Assembly (NCBI GenBank): GCA_033964015.1
Contig: CM066916.1
Location: forward strand, 10,456,501 to 10,520,500
Origin: Scolanthus callimorphus
Taxonomy: Eukaryota > Cnidaria > Anthozoa > Actiniaria > Edwardsiidae
Direction of reading: 5' to 3'
Length of the DNA: 64,000 nucleotides
In this document: positions 45,101-55,650 of the stretch, in pieces
How the letters are laid out: each line of letters opens with the position of its first letter
Numbering within the stretch: the first letter of the stretch is position 1
The notes under the pieces: model-generated
Database searches by the model: none
What the model was told of the DNA's origin: nothing
What the model saw: only the letters and a program-made list of their open reading frames with translations
Position numbers and translations under genes: made by a program

Positions 45101-46145
45101 GTAAAATAACAAACGTTTAGTTAACGGTAAAAATTATATTCATTTTAGAAAAAGTTAATTGCAGCCCATGTCTAGTAAAAACTGACAGTGTAGCATTTTT
45201 ATGACATAAAAATGAAATCTGACTGTAGCATTTGCTTCAGTTGCAATAGTCTAAATCCGCCCCCTGGCTGTAATCCGTTGTGAGTAATAATGCAGGCTAG
45301 TAGCCAATGTGGCGATACTCGCACTTACATCTACTCACACTTTTCCGATAAAATTTATTTTCACTCATAAATAATACACCGTGTTCTTTAATTGGAAACT
45401 GTAGAGCGATACGCGAAATATACCACAACGCCTACGCTCCCATGTTATTTGTCATGGTCATGGAGCTAAAGATATCATTCATGGCTACAGATAAAACATA
45501 GGTACGCAGAGAGCACAGGAAGCTATTTGCTGCAGTAGCCGGAGATTCCAATGTCTATCAAATGGCCGAATCCAGCTATTGTCTCCACTTCAGCATGTAG
45601 CGTTCGCTCGATAGAGATTGTGTAAGAAACCAGGAATCTCCCTAAACAGGATATTACAGTGGATCCCCGATTCTTACGATATGTCACGGGGTATTATTAT
45701 TAATACCAAACCAAAGTTTATCTTAGGATGAATAATTTGAGATAGAGTGCACTATGATCCTTGTCGACGTGGTGCGAGGTTTTTTCTTGCGAATGCCCAT
45801 TCTCGTAGAAGCGTTAATGTGGTAACTCTCCAGGCGTCAGGTATGTTTGTTCGCGCATAAATTGTCACCTCTTTAGCAGTCAACAGCACCTTTATTTCGT
45901 ATTGAAAAACGTAACGGTTGATTCTTTGTATCCCCCAGTTTTTCCCCAAAACAAATCATAAAACCTGATTTTGCACCCTGCATATCAAAGTTCTCCCAAA
46001 CATGTGGTAATTTCACATGCTGAGCGAGTTTACACTTTCCTTAAAAACTGCCTTGAGTTTTTTATATGTCGTACCCTGCCCCCCCAGTTTTTGGAGGCTT
46101 GCTACGGCCCTGAGATATGGACCCGTATTACACTGTGAAAGTCGT
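45101..46145. other. Gene-free stretch
   Basis: No exon recognised. A 65-codon minus-strand frame at 45,752-45,949 lacks support. Confidence 0.35.
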
Positions 46146-46149
46146 ATTA

Positions 46150-46425
46150 CACTATAGCAAACCAGTTACAAACCGGCTTTGCGCGCGTAGTTGGCTTCCC
46201 GATCGTGTGCTAGTCAAATCACGTACGTTTCCTAGTGAATCTTGAAAGAAAGGAAACTATTTTTGTTGTCGTATAATAAATAACTCATTAGATGTTTTTT
46301 CATGTAATACTGGCGGACATTTTACTCGTTGCTGGCATTTTTCCTCACTCCTGCGGGGCTTGGAAAATACGTCTGCGACTCGCAAAATATCCGCCCGTAC
46401 TACATGAAAAAACATCTAATAAGAT
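46150..46425. repeat. Dispersed repeat family D, copy 2
   Basis: Fuller copy of 9,295-9,535, including the hairpin tip (CTGCGGGGCTTGGAAAATAC to GACTCGCAAAATATCCGCCC) that the first copy has lost. Confidence 0.75.
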
Positions 46426-46464
46426 ATATTTAGTATAAGACTGTAACGTCATTTTACTATTGGT

Positions 46465-47165
46465 GCCTCACTGGAACGCAAGCGCAGTACGCAAGCGCAA
46501 GGCCATCCTCGCGCGCCCCCCTCTTTCCCCTTGGGAGAGGTGACGGGAGGACCCTGGCGCGCGAGGATGGCGCAAGGCAAGTGTGAATCATAGTGACGCA
46601 AGCACAAGCCTAAAGTCAACATTGATTAGTTGCTTGCGCTTGTGTTCGCTTGATTCACACACTAGACGCAAGCGTATCTTTTAGGCCAGCGCCAAGATAC
46701 GGAGCTCTGGAATAATCAAGTCGTACGACGAATTTCATTGGCCCGTCATTCCTGTCCACTGCTCATGCGCTATTTGAAATCGGAGGAAAACTAACGGAAA
46801 ATATTTTTCGCACAAACATCACCTGTTGGGCGAAAACATATTTCCGTATCAAGCTATGCGCTTCAATGTCTTTCCACTTGTAGATCTATTCTTGTGAATT
46901 TTCGTAGCGTTATAGCACGACGAAATTATGCATCAAAAGTCTTGATTCTGAGGCAAATGTTCAGTTGTTGTTGTTTTGGGTATAAAGAATTGATTATTCC
47001 AGAGCCCTGTATCTTGCCGCTGGCTCAAAGATGCACGGGTTCTGGGTACGAGATTGCCTGGGAACGCAATGTCTCGATTTTCTTGCGCTTGCGGTCTAGT
47101 ATGAACCAGAAAAGGGAAACGTCTGAGTTTGATATCCTTGCGCTTGCGTCTTCGTTCTAGGGAGA
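46465..47165. repeat. Composite foldback built from GACGCAAGCGCAAG words
   Basis: ACGCAAGCGCA and its complement TGCGCTTGCGT or close variants occur many times in both orientations (46,475, 46,490, 46,600, 46,635, 46,670, 47,083, 47,140). ATCCTCGCGCGCC (46,506) and GGCGCGCGAGGATG (46,555) form an inner hairpin. The phrase TAGTRTGAA or its complement follows several of the words. Confidence 0.65.
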
Positions 47166-47324
47166 ACAAGCCTTTAAAGGCCGTAAAGCTGGTAAGCTTT
47201 ACGCATCCAGTAAAGCTGCGTCTTTACAGTTAGCAAAAGTAAAGCTACGTGCTAAACTGGCAGTGCATGTTACAGGTGGTCGGAAATCATCTATATTATA
47301 ATATTTTAAGTCTATATTATAATA

Positions 47325-47480
47325 TTTTAAGCCTTTTGAAAAGGCTCCGAGGTAGAAAGCCTGTCGAGCTAACTGCCACCGTGGATGTGATACATATCAC
47401 TCACAGGGGTGCAAGCTGATTTTAGTTTTTTGAAATCGATGCGAGGAGAGAAGCTGTCATTCAGGCATTTTCTTTAGCGG
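47325..47480. repeat. Direct repeat H, copy 1
   Basis: TTTTGAAAAGGCTCCGAGGT, GAAAGCCT.TCGAGCTAACT, CACCGTGGATGTGATACATA, TCACTCACAGGGGTGCAAGC and GATGCGAGGAGAGAAGCTG recur with few differences at 48,588-48,745. It may be part of one longer retroelement-like or structural RNA-derived repeat; no family is recognised. Confidence 0.75.
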
Positions 47481-47970
47481 GGAGACGCCGTCCGCCATGT
47501 TTGGCGTTGCTTCACAAAGAAAGCTAAATTTTCCGTGAATGAAAGCTTGAAATTTAGACCATTTCATTGAACGGGAGCCATCCATTTCAGCTGAATTAGT
47601 TTTGTTTTTACAATTTGCAGCTCAAACCCAGGCAGATGTTGTAGTTTTAGGCTTTGTTTAGCAAAAAAGTGATCTCGCCGAGCTCCATGTTCCTTCGCAT
47701 GGACGTGCCTGGGAAGCCATTTAAGTGCGCACGCCAAGGGAAAAACAAGAAAAAACTCCGAGCTGAGTTGCTTACTGCTGAAAATTGAAGTCGTTTTCGG
47801 GTTTCAGATCATTAAATGTTTTGAAATCATTAAGCAATCAGTACCCCAAAACACTTTTGGTGGCGATTTCAAAGTCAAAACATTGCAGGGGCGATTTCAA
47901 AAGTCAATGGACTTTGCTTCAAATAAATCCCCGGCAGTGTTTGACAATAGAAAATAATTAGGAAGTCAAA

Positions 47971-48264
47971 GGCAGTTTTCACACTAGAAGACGAACAAAT
48001 CGTCTAGACGGACAAATCGTCTGACGATTTGTTCGTCTTTGTACGTCTAGTGTGAATTCAGGTCGGACTTTAGTCGATTTGTTCGTCTATACGAACAAGT
48101 TGTCTATGAAAAATCGTCTTCCTAGACGGCCAAACAGACGAACAAATTCAGACGATTTGTTCGTCTGAAAATTTGTTCGTCCCGTTTTCGCATCAGACGA
48201 TTTGTTCGTCTACAGACGATTTGTCCGTCCAGACGATTTGTTCGTCTCTAGTGTGAAAACGGCC
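47971..48264. repeat. Foldback built from GACGAACAAATCGTC words
   Basis: TTTTCACACTAG at 47,976 and CTAGTGTGAAAAC at 48,249 are the inverted ends. In between the near-palindrome AGACGAACAAATCGTCT or its halves occurs at least eight times in both orientations. The internal sequence GTACGTCTAGTGTGAATTCA (48,037) repeats the end phrase. Confidence 0.9.
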
Positions 48265-48469
48265 AAAGGTTCACTTTGAAATCTTATAAAACTCATTTTC
48301 TTTGTAAAAAGCTTTCTAGAAATACATCCAAACTGCATTCTGAAAGTTTAATCATGGGTCTTTGCGCGCAAACATCACAATGTAGTTTTCCTTGAACAAA
48401 AAAAAGCTGTGATTATATTTTCAAGTGCGTGCGCCAAAAAAAAACCCAGGCACCTACAGCCTACACCAG

Positions 48470-49100
48470 AAAAGTTGTCTACAAAGACTTTTCTTACTTT
48501 GACAAAAAATATTAAACAATTTGTTTTGCCACCCACTCAAAGACACCCTTCAAAAACTGAGTGAATTTATTCACGGGTAACCAGCCGTTTGAAAAGGCTC
48601 CGAGGTGGAAAGCCTATCGAGCTAACTACCACCGTGGATGTGATACATATCACTCACAGGGGTGCAAGCTGGTGTTAGTTTTTTAAATCGATGCGAGGAG
48701 AGAAGCTGCCATTCAAGCATTTTCTTTAGCGGGAAGACGCTTGCTTTTCAAACAAAACTAAATTTTCTGGAAATACATCCAAACGATGTTTGCGCCCAAA
48801 CATCAACATGTAGTCTCCCTTGGACAAAAAAAGCTGCGTGAATATTTTCAAGTGCGTGCCGCCAATAGAAAAACAACAAACTGAAGTCGCTGTTTTGGGT
48901 TTTCAGTAAACATCGTTAACAATCTCTCTTTGCTCCGACGAAGGGCTAACGCTCGAAACGTCAGCAAAACACCATTTTTCCACGGCGTTTAACATAAATC
49001 TCAACCTTTGGTTGTTGTTGTTCTCGTTAACAATCTGTTTTGCCATCCACTCGAACACCCTTCAAAGGCAGCATGAGTGAATTTATTCACGGGCAATCAA
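48470..49100. repeat. Direct repeat H, copy 2, with flanking duplicated block
   Basis: 48,588-48,745 is the second H copy. On both sides of it, 48,520-48,585 and 49,030-49,095 share TTTTGCCA.CCACTC.AA, ACACCCTTCAAA and GAGTGAATTTATTCACGGG. At 48,935 the segment CTCCGACGAAGGGCTAACGC then TCGAAACGTCAGC is a phrase I associate with common cnidarian repeats, without being able to name one. Confidence 0.6.
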
Positions 49101-49830
49101 AAAGTATTACAGATTTTTGCGGAAGAGTACGCGATCTGTTATTTCTCACGACCAGGGGTGAGATCTACATCTACTTTATTGACTGATAAAACCAATTCCG
49201 GTATCACATCAGTATAAATAAGATGGGAGATTCTGACGTATGTTCCCTCCTTGCTGTGGCATACAGGTTTCGACTTTTGTTTCTTAGTTTATTTCTTTCC
49301 TATTTCGTTCGAAATCGCGAAAAATAGTTCTGCCGGTTTGTTTTGATTGGAGCCCTTGCTGGACAGAGGACAGGAGCAAGGCCCTGGGAATGAATGAGCT
49401 ATAAAGAAGGCGAGGTTACCTGTTCGTCGTGTTTTCTCAGTTTCTCATTCATTTCTTCGCCAACGAGCCATTTTCCGAGGGCTATTTGTCCATGTCTTCA
49501 CCACAAAATACGTATTTTAGCCCGTTAAAGGCATCCCTAGGAGGCATCTACCACAGAAATATCAAAACAATAAGATAAGTAGGATGATGAGAGCAGATGT
49601 AGGTAAGTTTTGATAAACACTTTCAGGCGATATCTCTTGTTTAGGAGTAGCAGTTCTTGAGTCGACAATGATAACTTAAGTTACTTAAGTTACTCATAGC
49701 GATAGCCACAAGTGGCGGCATTTTGATTTAGTTTTTACGCATTTTTCATTGGTTGAGTCGATGTACAACTAAATTAACGTGTTTATGTGTGTTTTAAAAT
49801 GCTGCCTAGGAGAGAGAAGCAAGAGGCATT
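49101..49830. other. Gene-free stretch
   Basis: No exon was recognised. AT-rich, with a doubled AAGTTACTTAAGTTACT at 49,677-49,695. Confidence 0.35.
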
Positions 49831-50364
49831 GGGCCATTCCATTTAATATGTGCACCCCCCCTATTGAAGGGTAACCAATAGGGGCCTCTAGGATATTTTT
49901 TTCTGACGACCCCCTTGGATATGTGAAAATAGCCTCAATTTATTTCCTTGTATACCCCTTAGGATTTTTTGGTGGGGGCCAGGCAGGGGCGCTCGAACCC
50001 CCTTGGATATTTTGCGGGCTAGGGTTACTGCTTTTGATTTCCAGTTCCTCAAAGGTTGGATAAAGTTATCCACGGATAAAAGTTATCTGTTGTATAGGTT
50101 TTGTTCAGGATTTATCCGTTGGATAAGCGTTTATCCACTGATAACTATGAACTGGCTTTCTAGGAACCAGCCCCTGGAAAACTGCTGAAAGTTAACCCCT
50201 GGACATACCCTTCAATAGGGAAACACCATACAGACTCGCCTCTGGATTTTTTTGTCATTTTACCCTCTCTCCCCGTTGGATTTTTTACTTTTTATCCCCC
50301 TCCCACCCCCCTGGATTTCCAGACCCTTCAATAGGGAGGGTGCACATATTAAATGGAATGGCCC
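49831..50364. repeat. Foldback with ATGTGCACCCCCC arm, hosting a nested MITE
   Basis: GGGCCATTCCATTTAATATG at 49,831 is exactly complementary to CATATTAAATGGAATGGCCC ending at 50,364, apart from one base; CCCTATTGAAGGG also pairs. Internal CCCCCTTGGAT words recur. The 1-137 MITE family is inserted at 50,041-50,177. Confidence 0.88.
50041..50177. repeat. MITE copy 2 of the 1-137 family (inverted, nested)
   Basis: Contains, in reverse order and strand, GGTTGGATAAAGTTATCC, GGATAAAAGTTATCTGTTG, TTTGTTCAGGATTTATCCGT and TTTCTAGGAACCAGCCCCTG of the first copy. It is embedded in the larger 49,831-50,364 foldback, so it arrived later. Confidence 0.85.
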
Positions 50365-50543
50365 ATTTTCTGCTTGTTCGCGATGACGATTTTGTTGTTT
50401 ACAGCACCTTCCCTCGATTTTCAAGTTGACGTATGAACTAACAAAAACTCGTATTTTTCTTCACTCTTAAATTGTTTCTGGGTTTTTCTATAAATGTTTA
50501 TCTTGAGTGGACAGCATTTAGACAGTGTTATATCAACTAAAGA

Positions 50544-53500
50544 ATGTTCAGATTGAATCGCACTGCAGGTGACAAACAAGGAGGCTTCAATACAAGCAGT
50601 CTACATTTTATTATGCACATATAGAGCAGATTTCAAATGATTGTTGATAACAAAATTCAAAGTAGCTTTACATTTGGCCAATCAGAATCAAAACCCATTC
50701 AACAACTAACCAATCAGGGAGTGTTGCAAGATCAGCTTGCATTTAGTCTTGTCCCAAGTAAACAAGAGTTGCTGCATGTTTGGGTTTTCTGCCCATTCTG
50801 ATTGGCTGACTAAACAAAAAAGTAAAACCTCAACCAATAGCAATATGCATGTAAAAAATGCATATTGGATTTACTCTCAACAGAGATCTGAAATCTGCCC
50901 TAATGAGCATCATTGTTTTTCAAACATGGCATGACATGAGTGACTAGTGTGCCATGTTGTGCCATGCCGCGACCGTGACTGTGCCATGACTATGCGATTT
51001 CATTCCATATATACACTACAGGCCGGCAGGTTCTGTGCCATGCTGTGTTGCGGCACTTTTCACAGTCATATGAAATCTGCTCTAGTTGTAGTCATTATGT
51101 CATGTTTAAAAAACAATAGAGACCTTACGCTGCGACAACGAGGACGACAACAGCAGAGAACAATGCACTTGATTAAAGAGTACAAAGCGCGCACGTGCAA
51201 ATGTGTGAAATCAAATGCATTTCAACCCTTTTCTTCAGAGCTAGGACGTGAAACTTCTTTGTTTTACAGTCTGACGAGAGCGTGAGTGTGGCTACCAATT
51301 TTGTCAAAATTTTGTTTGACATGATTGCAGTTGGGTGTCAATTTGCTGCTATCAAAGTTGAAATGCAATGGTGAATTTCAAACTGTTGTTCCATATTGAA
51401 AAATATGAACAAACCAGAAGACAAAGTTCAGTGAAACGTCATCTCCTCATTGCCGTCGTCGCTGCGTAATGTCTCTACTGACAAAATGTTTCCTCTCTCT
51501 TGATTCTCTCCCTAAAGGACTTAAAGATGATGATGAAGACAACAACAAAAGCAATGCTGGACCATTTATAGTTCTTGGGCTCATATTTGTGTCATCCATT
51601 GTAGCAATGTTATTTGTATATTGGAGTTTTCCAGAGCTTCACCCGTGAGTACACATGTGTTTGTACTGAAAATTGCATTGTAGAACTAGTTGCAAATTTC
51701 AACATCCTTTGTCAATGTTCAGCAGTGTGTTTGAGTGTCATTTTGATGCAACTGGTTCAGGCCGCTCTTTTGTGTTTTTTTGATGTAGAATATACAATAT
51801 AATGCTTTCTGTATAGCCCACACCAGACTGATATTTTCAATTTGTACAATGTTAATAATAATAATGTTCTATAATTTTTAACTTGCCTTGTTTTTCTTGG
51901 TAGGGAAGATAAAGCTAGAATGAAACTTCCAAGAAATATGGAAGATGCTAAAGGTCTTGGGAGGGCATTGTCCAATTACACAGATAAATACTTCACACAA
52001 GTGTTAATAGGATTTGTCGGCACATATATATTGTATCCTTCTACAGAGAAGTGGCAGTTAGTTTGGGTAGACATGGCCGTAGCAAGCAGATTTCCCTCTC
52101 CCCTCAAAGTATGATAATTAAAAAATGACAAAAACCTAATTACTTATAGGCCTGGGTTTCCCCCCTTATCCCCCATTGAAAGTTCTAGCTACAGCTTTTG
52201 GTAGAGTGTCCTGAAAACATGCTTGTGTTGTATGACAAGTTGATGTAATGTTTTTCCCCCGTTTGGTATATTGTATGTTACTGTATGGTGGTATGTTTTG
52301 TCTGCTGATCACCAGAGATTTGAACTTTGTAAGGGTCCTTGTGTCCTATGCTCTGTTTCTATTGGCTATCAGAAATAAAAAATAAATAGAAGAAACTAAG
52401 GAGATATGCCTTTCTCTGGGTCCATCTGATGGCAATCTTCTTCCCATGCCATATTGTTCCACAATCAATTTTGATTTGAGAGAAACTTCTTTAACTCAGT
52501 AAATAGCTTACAGACATTTGCTATTCCTGGATCAATATTTGGTAGCATACTCTCTGGATTTCTATTTCCCTTTCCTTTAGCTCTTTTCATAGTATGCTTG
52601 GTAAGTAATTCTTTTGATGGTTGTTTTTCTCTTGTTCGTACCATTTAGACCTGTTGCGTATTAAAGTACATATTTTCACTATGGGTATCAATAGTTTTCC
52701 AATTTTTTCAGGCGAAGAAAAGAAAATCCCCAAATGCTTTTATAAAAGGGGATACAGATAGTCATTTGAAAGCACTTACATGCTCATACCATCATTTTTA
52801 ACTAACCATGTTATTATTTTGGGAACCTTAAGTCACTCACTTACTACTGCAACTCAGTCACATCAATTCTAATTTCACAAAACTGGTTTGTCAAACAATG
52901 GTAGAAAATAGCTTTTATGTAAAATGTGGGTTAGCACAGTGGCAAAGTTGCAGGCTTCTAAGTCATTATTGGAAAGGTTTGGATATTCAGGACTTATGAA
53001 AGGTTCTGTGTTTTTACCATACTGTATTCCATCATTCCATGCCTTTTCAGAGTCATGCAAATTAATCTGCACTTAGTTGAAACCAGATCACTCTTTTTAG
53101 ATGCGATATTGTCACTGATACAACAGTGGTGGGAGCCAAGTTACTAGTCTTTTCTTTCTTATTCTTTTCTGTAGTGTTCAAGTGTTGGTGCCTCCTTCTG
53201 CTACTTGCTATCCTACTTGGTTGGAAGAAGACTGGTTAGACATTACTTTCCTGAAAGAGTTGAAAAGTGGTGTGCACAGGTTTGAAAACTACTCTTAGTT
53301 CTCAGCGTATAAGAGTGCAGCAGCACTATCCCATGACCTGCTAATCGCAGCATTCTCAGTAGCACTGTTGGTAGTACATCTGACTGGTAAAATGTAGGGG
53401 TCATGCATTCAAATTGGGCAATTCCAGAAAATATATCTACCCCGGGGGCGGGGGGCATTTGGGAATACTGAATGGGAGGGGGGTTTTCAAGCTCGGAAGG

Positions 53501-54385
53501 GGGTACATATATTTTCTAGAATTGCCCATTCTGTGTGGGTGCTCGAAAAAAAAAATTTTTTTTCACTTCTTCCTGGGGTTTACTTGTTTTTCGTCATTTC
53601 TTCACAGGTTTCTCACCATCAAGATGACATCCTAAGCTATATTATATTCTTACGTATCACTCCATTCTTACCCAACTGGTTTATCAACATAACTTCACCA
53701 GTCATTGGCGTGCCATTGCTTCCATTCTTTATAGGAACATTTGTAGGTAAGTGTGGTACAATACTTGATTAAGAGTAGGGCAGAAAGTTCTGAGCTGGCT
53801 CACCCCCCGGGGAACTCCCAAATTTTTTGGGCGGGGGTGCTCCAGGGTTTCAAATCAGGCCTCTGGTACCTTTTAGGGTGTAAAAATCGAAAACTTGTAA
53901 TTTTTTTGAGATAGGTACCTGTTAGAGGTCCGTTCTAGCAAATCACACTTAGTAGCCAGAATTTGAGATGTATTTTCCCTTGTAAAAAAATATAAGAGAA
54001 AATTATGAGGGAAATTGGTCTTGTTGGTACCTTTTAGGGGTCAAAATCAACTAAGCGATGCCATGTTTGGTACCTTTTAGGGGTAAAATTGAAATTTCCA
54101 GACGAGCACCCTGCCCCAAAAATATGGGAGTCCCCCCTCTCCCCCGGTTAAACATCAAACGGCATCCACTGGAGGCTACTTTTTGACAGTAAATACATTT
54201 GTGTGTTTCTTACAGGTGTTGCTCCTCCCTCATTTGGCTTCATCAGTGCTGGTGTTGAACTATATGTACTCACTACAACAGGAGACATCATCTCATTCAA
54301 ATCCATTGCCATTGTGATTATATCTGCCATTTTGTCTCTTCTTCCTGTCATATTCAGACGTCAATTAAAAAAGAAACTAGAATAG
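50544..54385 (+). CDS. TMEM41B: TMEM41B, ER VTT-domain lipid scramblase (spliced)
   Basis: TMEM41B is an ER multi-pass phospholipid scramblase needed for autophagosome formation and lipid export. Coding exons by splice consensus and phase: 50,544-50,568 (provisional), 51,518-51,644, 51,904-52,032, 52,507-52,600, 53,175-53,279, 53,608-53,746, 54,216-54,385; 262 residues, against about 290 in vertebrates. Residues about 24-44 are a membrane span. The VTT/DedA domain follows, with LQTFAIPGS (95-103), GASFCYLLSYLVGR (130-143), FLRITPFLPNWFINITSP (174-191) and GTFVGVAPPS. The C-terminus ends in a basic RRQLKKKLE tail. Exon 1 (MFRLNRTA) was chosen because its ATG context and phase-1 donor GCAG|GTGACA fit the next exon; it is the weak point. 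Introns contain several foldbacks and one tRNA-like relic. Confidence 0.93.
50621..50905. repeat. AGAGCAGATTTCAAATGA-ended element in TMEM41B intron 1
   Basis: AGAGCAGATTTCAAATGA at the left and ATCTGAAATCTGCCCT at the right are inverted. Internal CCAATCAGAATCAAAACCC (50,679) and ACCAATCAGGG, GATTGGCTG, ACCAATAGC words give four CCAAT-type sites in both orientations. The interior differs from the GC-rich family T. Confidence 0.65.
50925..51085. repeat. MITE family T, diverged copy in TMEM41B intron 1
   Basis: The right end GCACTTTTCACAGTCATATG..AAATCTGCTCTAG matches the family TIR. The left part has GTGCCATGCCGCGACCGTGA and ATGCGATTTCATTCCATATA. Many CG pairs have become TG or CA, as expected from decay of methylated CpG. 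Confidence 0.75.
51118..51478. repeat. Foldback-ended element directly before TMEM41B exon 2
   Basis: AGAGACCTTACGCTGCGACA and ACGAGGACGACAACA at the left are inverted at CATTGCCGTCGTCGCTGCGT and AATGTCTCT at the right, 40 bases before the splice acceptor. The interior is AT-rich and not inverted. Confidence 0.7.
53340..53416 (+). pseudogene. tRNA-Thr-like relic (tRNA pseudogene or SINE head)
   Basis: The order TAGCACTGTTGGTAGTACAT (D arm with A-box features), CTGACTGGTAAAATGTAGGG (anticodon stem-loop with possible GGT anticodon) and GTCATGCATTCAAATTGG (T arm with B-box features) follows a threonine tRNA layout. Stem mismatches are numerous, so it is not a functional tRNA. It lies in a TMEM41B intron. 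Confidence 0.45.
53417..53532. repeat. GCAATTC.AGAAAATAT foldback with G-rich centre
   Basis: GGGCAATTCCAGAAAATATA at the left and TATATTTTCTAGAATTGCCC at the right, around CCCCGGGGGCGGGGGG. A counterpart with different flanks (TGGTTCCAGAAAATATCC, GGGGGG) sits in a MED28 intron at 61,017-61,128. Confidence 0.8.
53795..54145. repeat. GGTACCTTTTAGGGG foldback in TMEM41B intron 6
   Basis: CCCCCGGGGAACTCCCAAAT and GGGTGCTCC at the left pair with ATATGGGAGTCCCCCCTC and GACGAGCACCCTG at the right. Between them GGTACCTTTTAGGG occurs three times. Same vocabulary as 42,330-42,785. Confidence 0.75.
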
Positions 54386-54739
54386 ACATTCTTCAAATGG
54401 GATTTGATCATTTTAATCAGCAATTGTTGCTAATTAGGAAGTGCAAGTTTGTCAGCTAGTAAGGGCATAGTGGAAATGTCCTTTTGTGTGATCTGTTTTC
54501 TTAATTTTATTTGGGTGAAGTTATTTCTCAAATGTTTAGTGAAAAATATTTGTTACAGTACCTTTCTTTACATTTTACCATATTTTTGCCTAGTCTGCAC
54601 AAAGCTGGTTAAAGGGACATGGTCACCTAGAAAACACTAAAATAATTATAGTCACAAAATACAAAAGTATTCTCTGAGACAACCGTTATTTATTTTTAAA
54701 GCTATTATAAAATGTTATGACAATGTAGTTTTCAAGTTA

Positions 54740-54745
54740 AATAAA
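54740..54745 (+). terminator. Poly(A) signal, probably TMEM41B
   Basis: AATAAA about 355 bases after the TMEM41B stop codon, the first canonical hexamer seen downstream. It is followed by T-rich and GTG-containing sequence. A 3' UTR of this length is inference. Confidence 0.5.
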
Positions 54746-54749
54746 CATG

Positions 54750-55640
54750 ACAAAATTCCATTTGTGCCTCTTGTTTTACCTTAAGGTAATTCCCTTTAAA
54801 AGGATGTGATACATGTGCCTAGATTTTTTCATACTTGAGACAATAGATACCCATACAAAGGGCATTAAAAAATACAACAAAATAATAGATGAGGTCACCA
54901 TGTTAGACTGTTATTTACATGATTTTACTGTTTGACCAAAAAATGTTCAAAATTCAAACGTTATGAAACAGTTTGCTATTTCTCACCTATAATAGTGATA
55001 TTTGTTTAGGGGCCACAAACCTGCCAACCCCTGTGAGCTGTATGAGAAAATCACCAGAAATTTACCCAGGAGACATATAATAAATATGTGGAAGTTTCAT
55101 TTTTTTTTTTTACCCAGGAGACCAAGGGTTAAAACTGGGAGTCTCCTGTGTAAACCGGGAGAGTGGGCAGGTATGGGGACAGTCTTGCATAAAAAAATAT
55201 TGCCCATCAAATGTTTAATGGGGGCTTTTACATTTCTAATGCAAGGCCTCAAGATGGCCAGAAAGGCATGAACATTTGGTGCTAAATTTCAAGCTTTTGA
55301 AAAGCCCAGATAAGTAGCTATACATGAAAAATGTGATGCGAAATAACAAAATTAATGTCCAGTGCACCTGCTTGGAATAAAAATAATTTGGAAAAATGAT
55401 ATCAGGTTATTTGTTTATTTATTTATTTTGGTAACCATCAAAATAATTGGGGGTGGGGGCAGACAAGTCCTATTGTTTTTAATTGTAAACAATAGGATAA
55501 TCACACTCGACCAATGGAATTGTCTAATACTTAAATACGAATGGCCAAATGGCCATTTCATTTTCCATTGTTTTCAGCAAATCTCTGTTTTCAGGATACT
55601 GTGGATTTCACTTCCGGTGCCTTCAATCAACGAACAGCAA
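54750..55640. other. Intergenic stretch between TMEM41B and the hydrolase gene
   Basis: No exon was recognised. ACCCAGGAGAC words at 55,063 and 55,112, with GGGAGTCTCCTG at 55,136, form a small inverted repeat. The segment next to 55,640 presumably holds the promoter and 5' UTR of the next gene. Confidence 0.4.
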
Positions 55641-55650
55641 GATCCTCAAG

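Noticed and set aside
47485..47500. Minus-strand ATGGCGGAC, considered as a housekeeping gene start
   Set aside because: The frame closes after 13 codons and the location is at the edge of repeat H.
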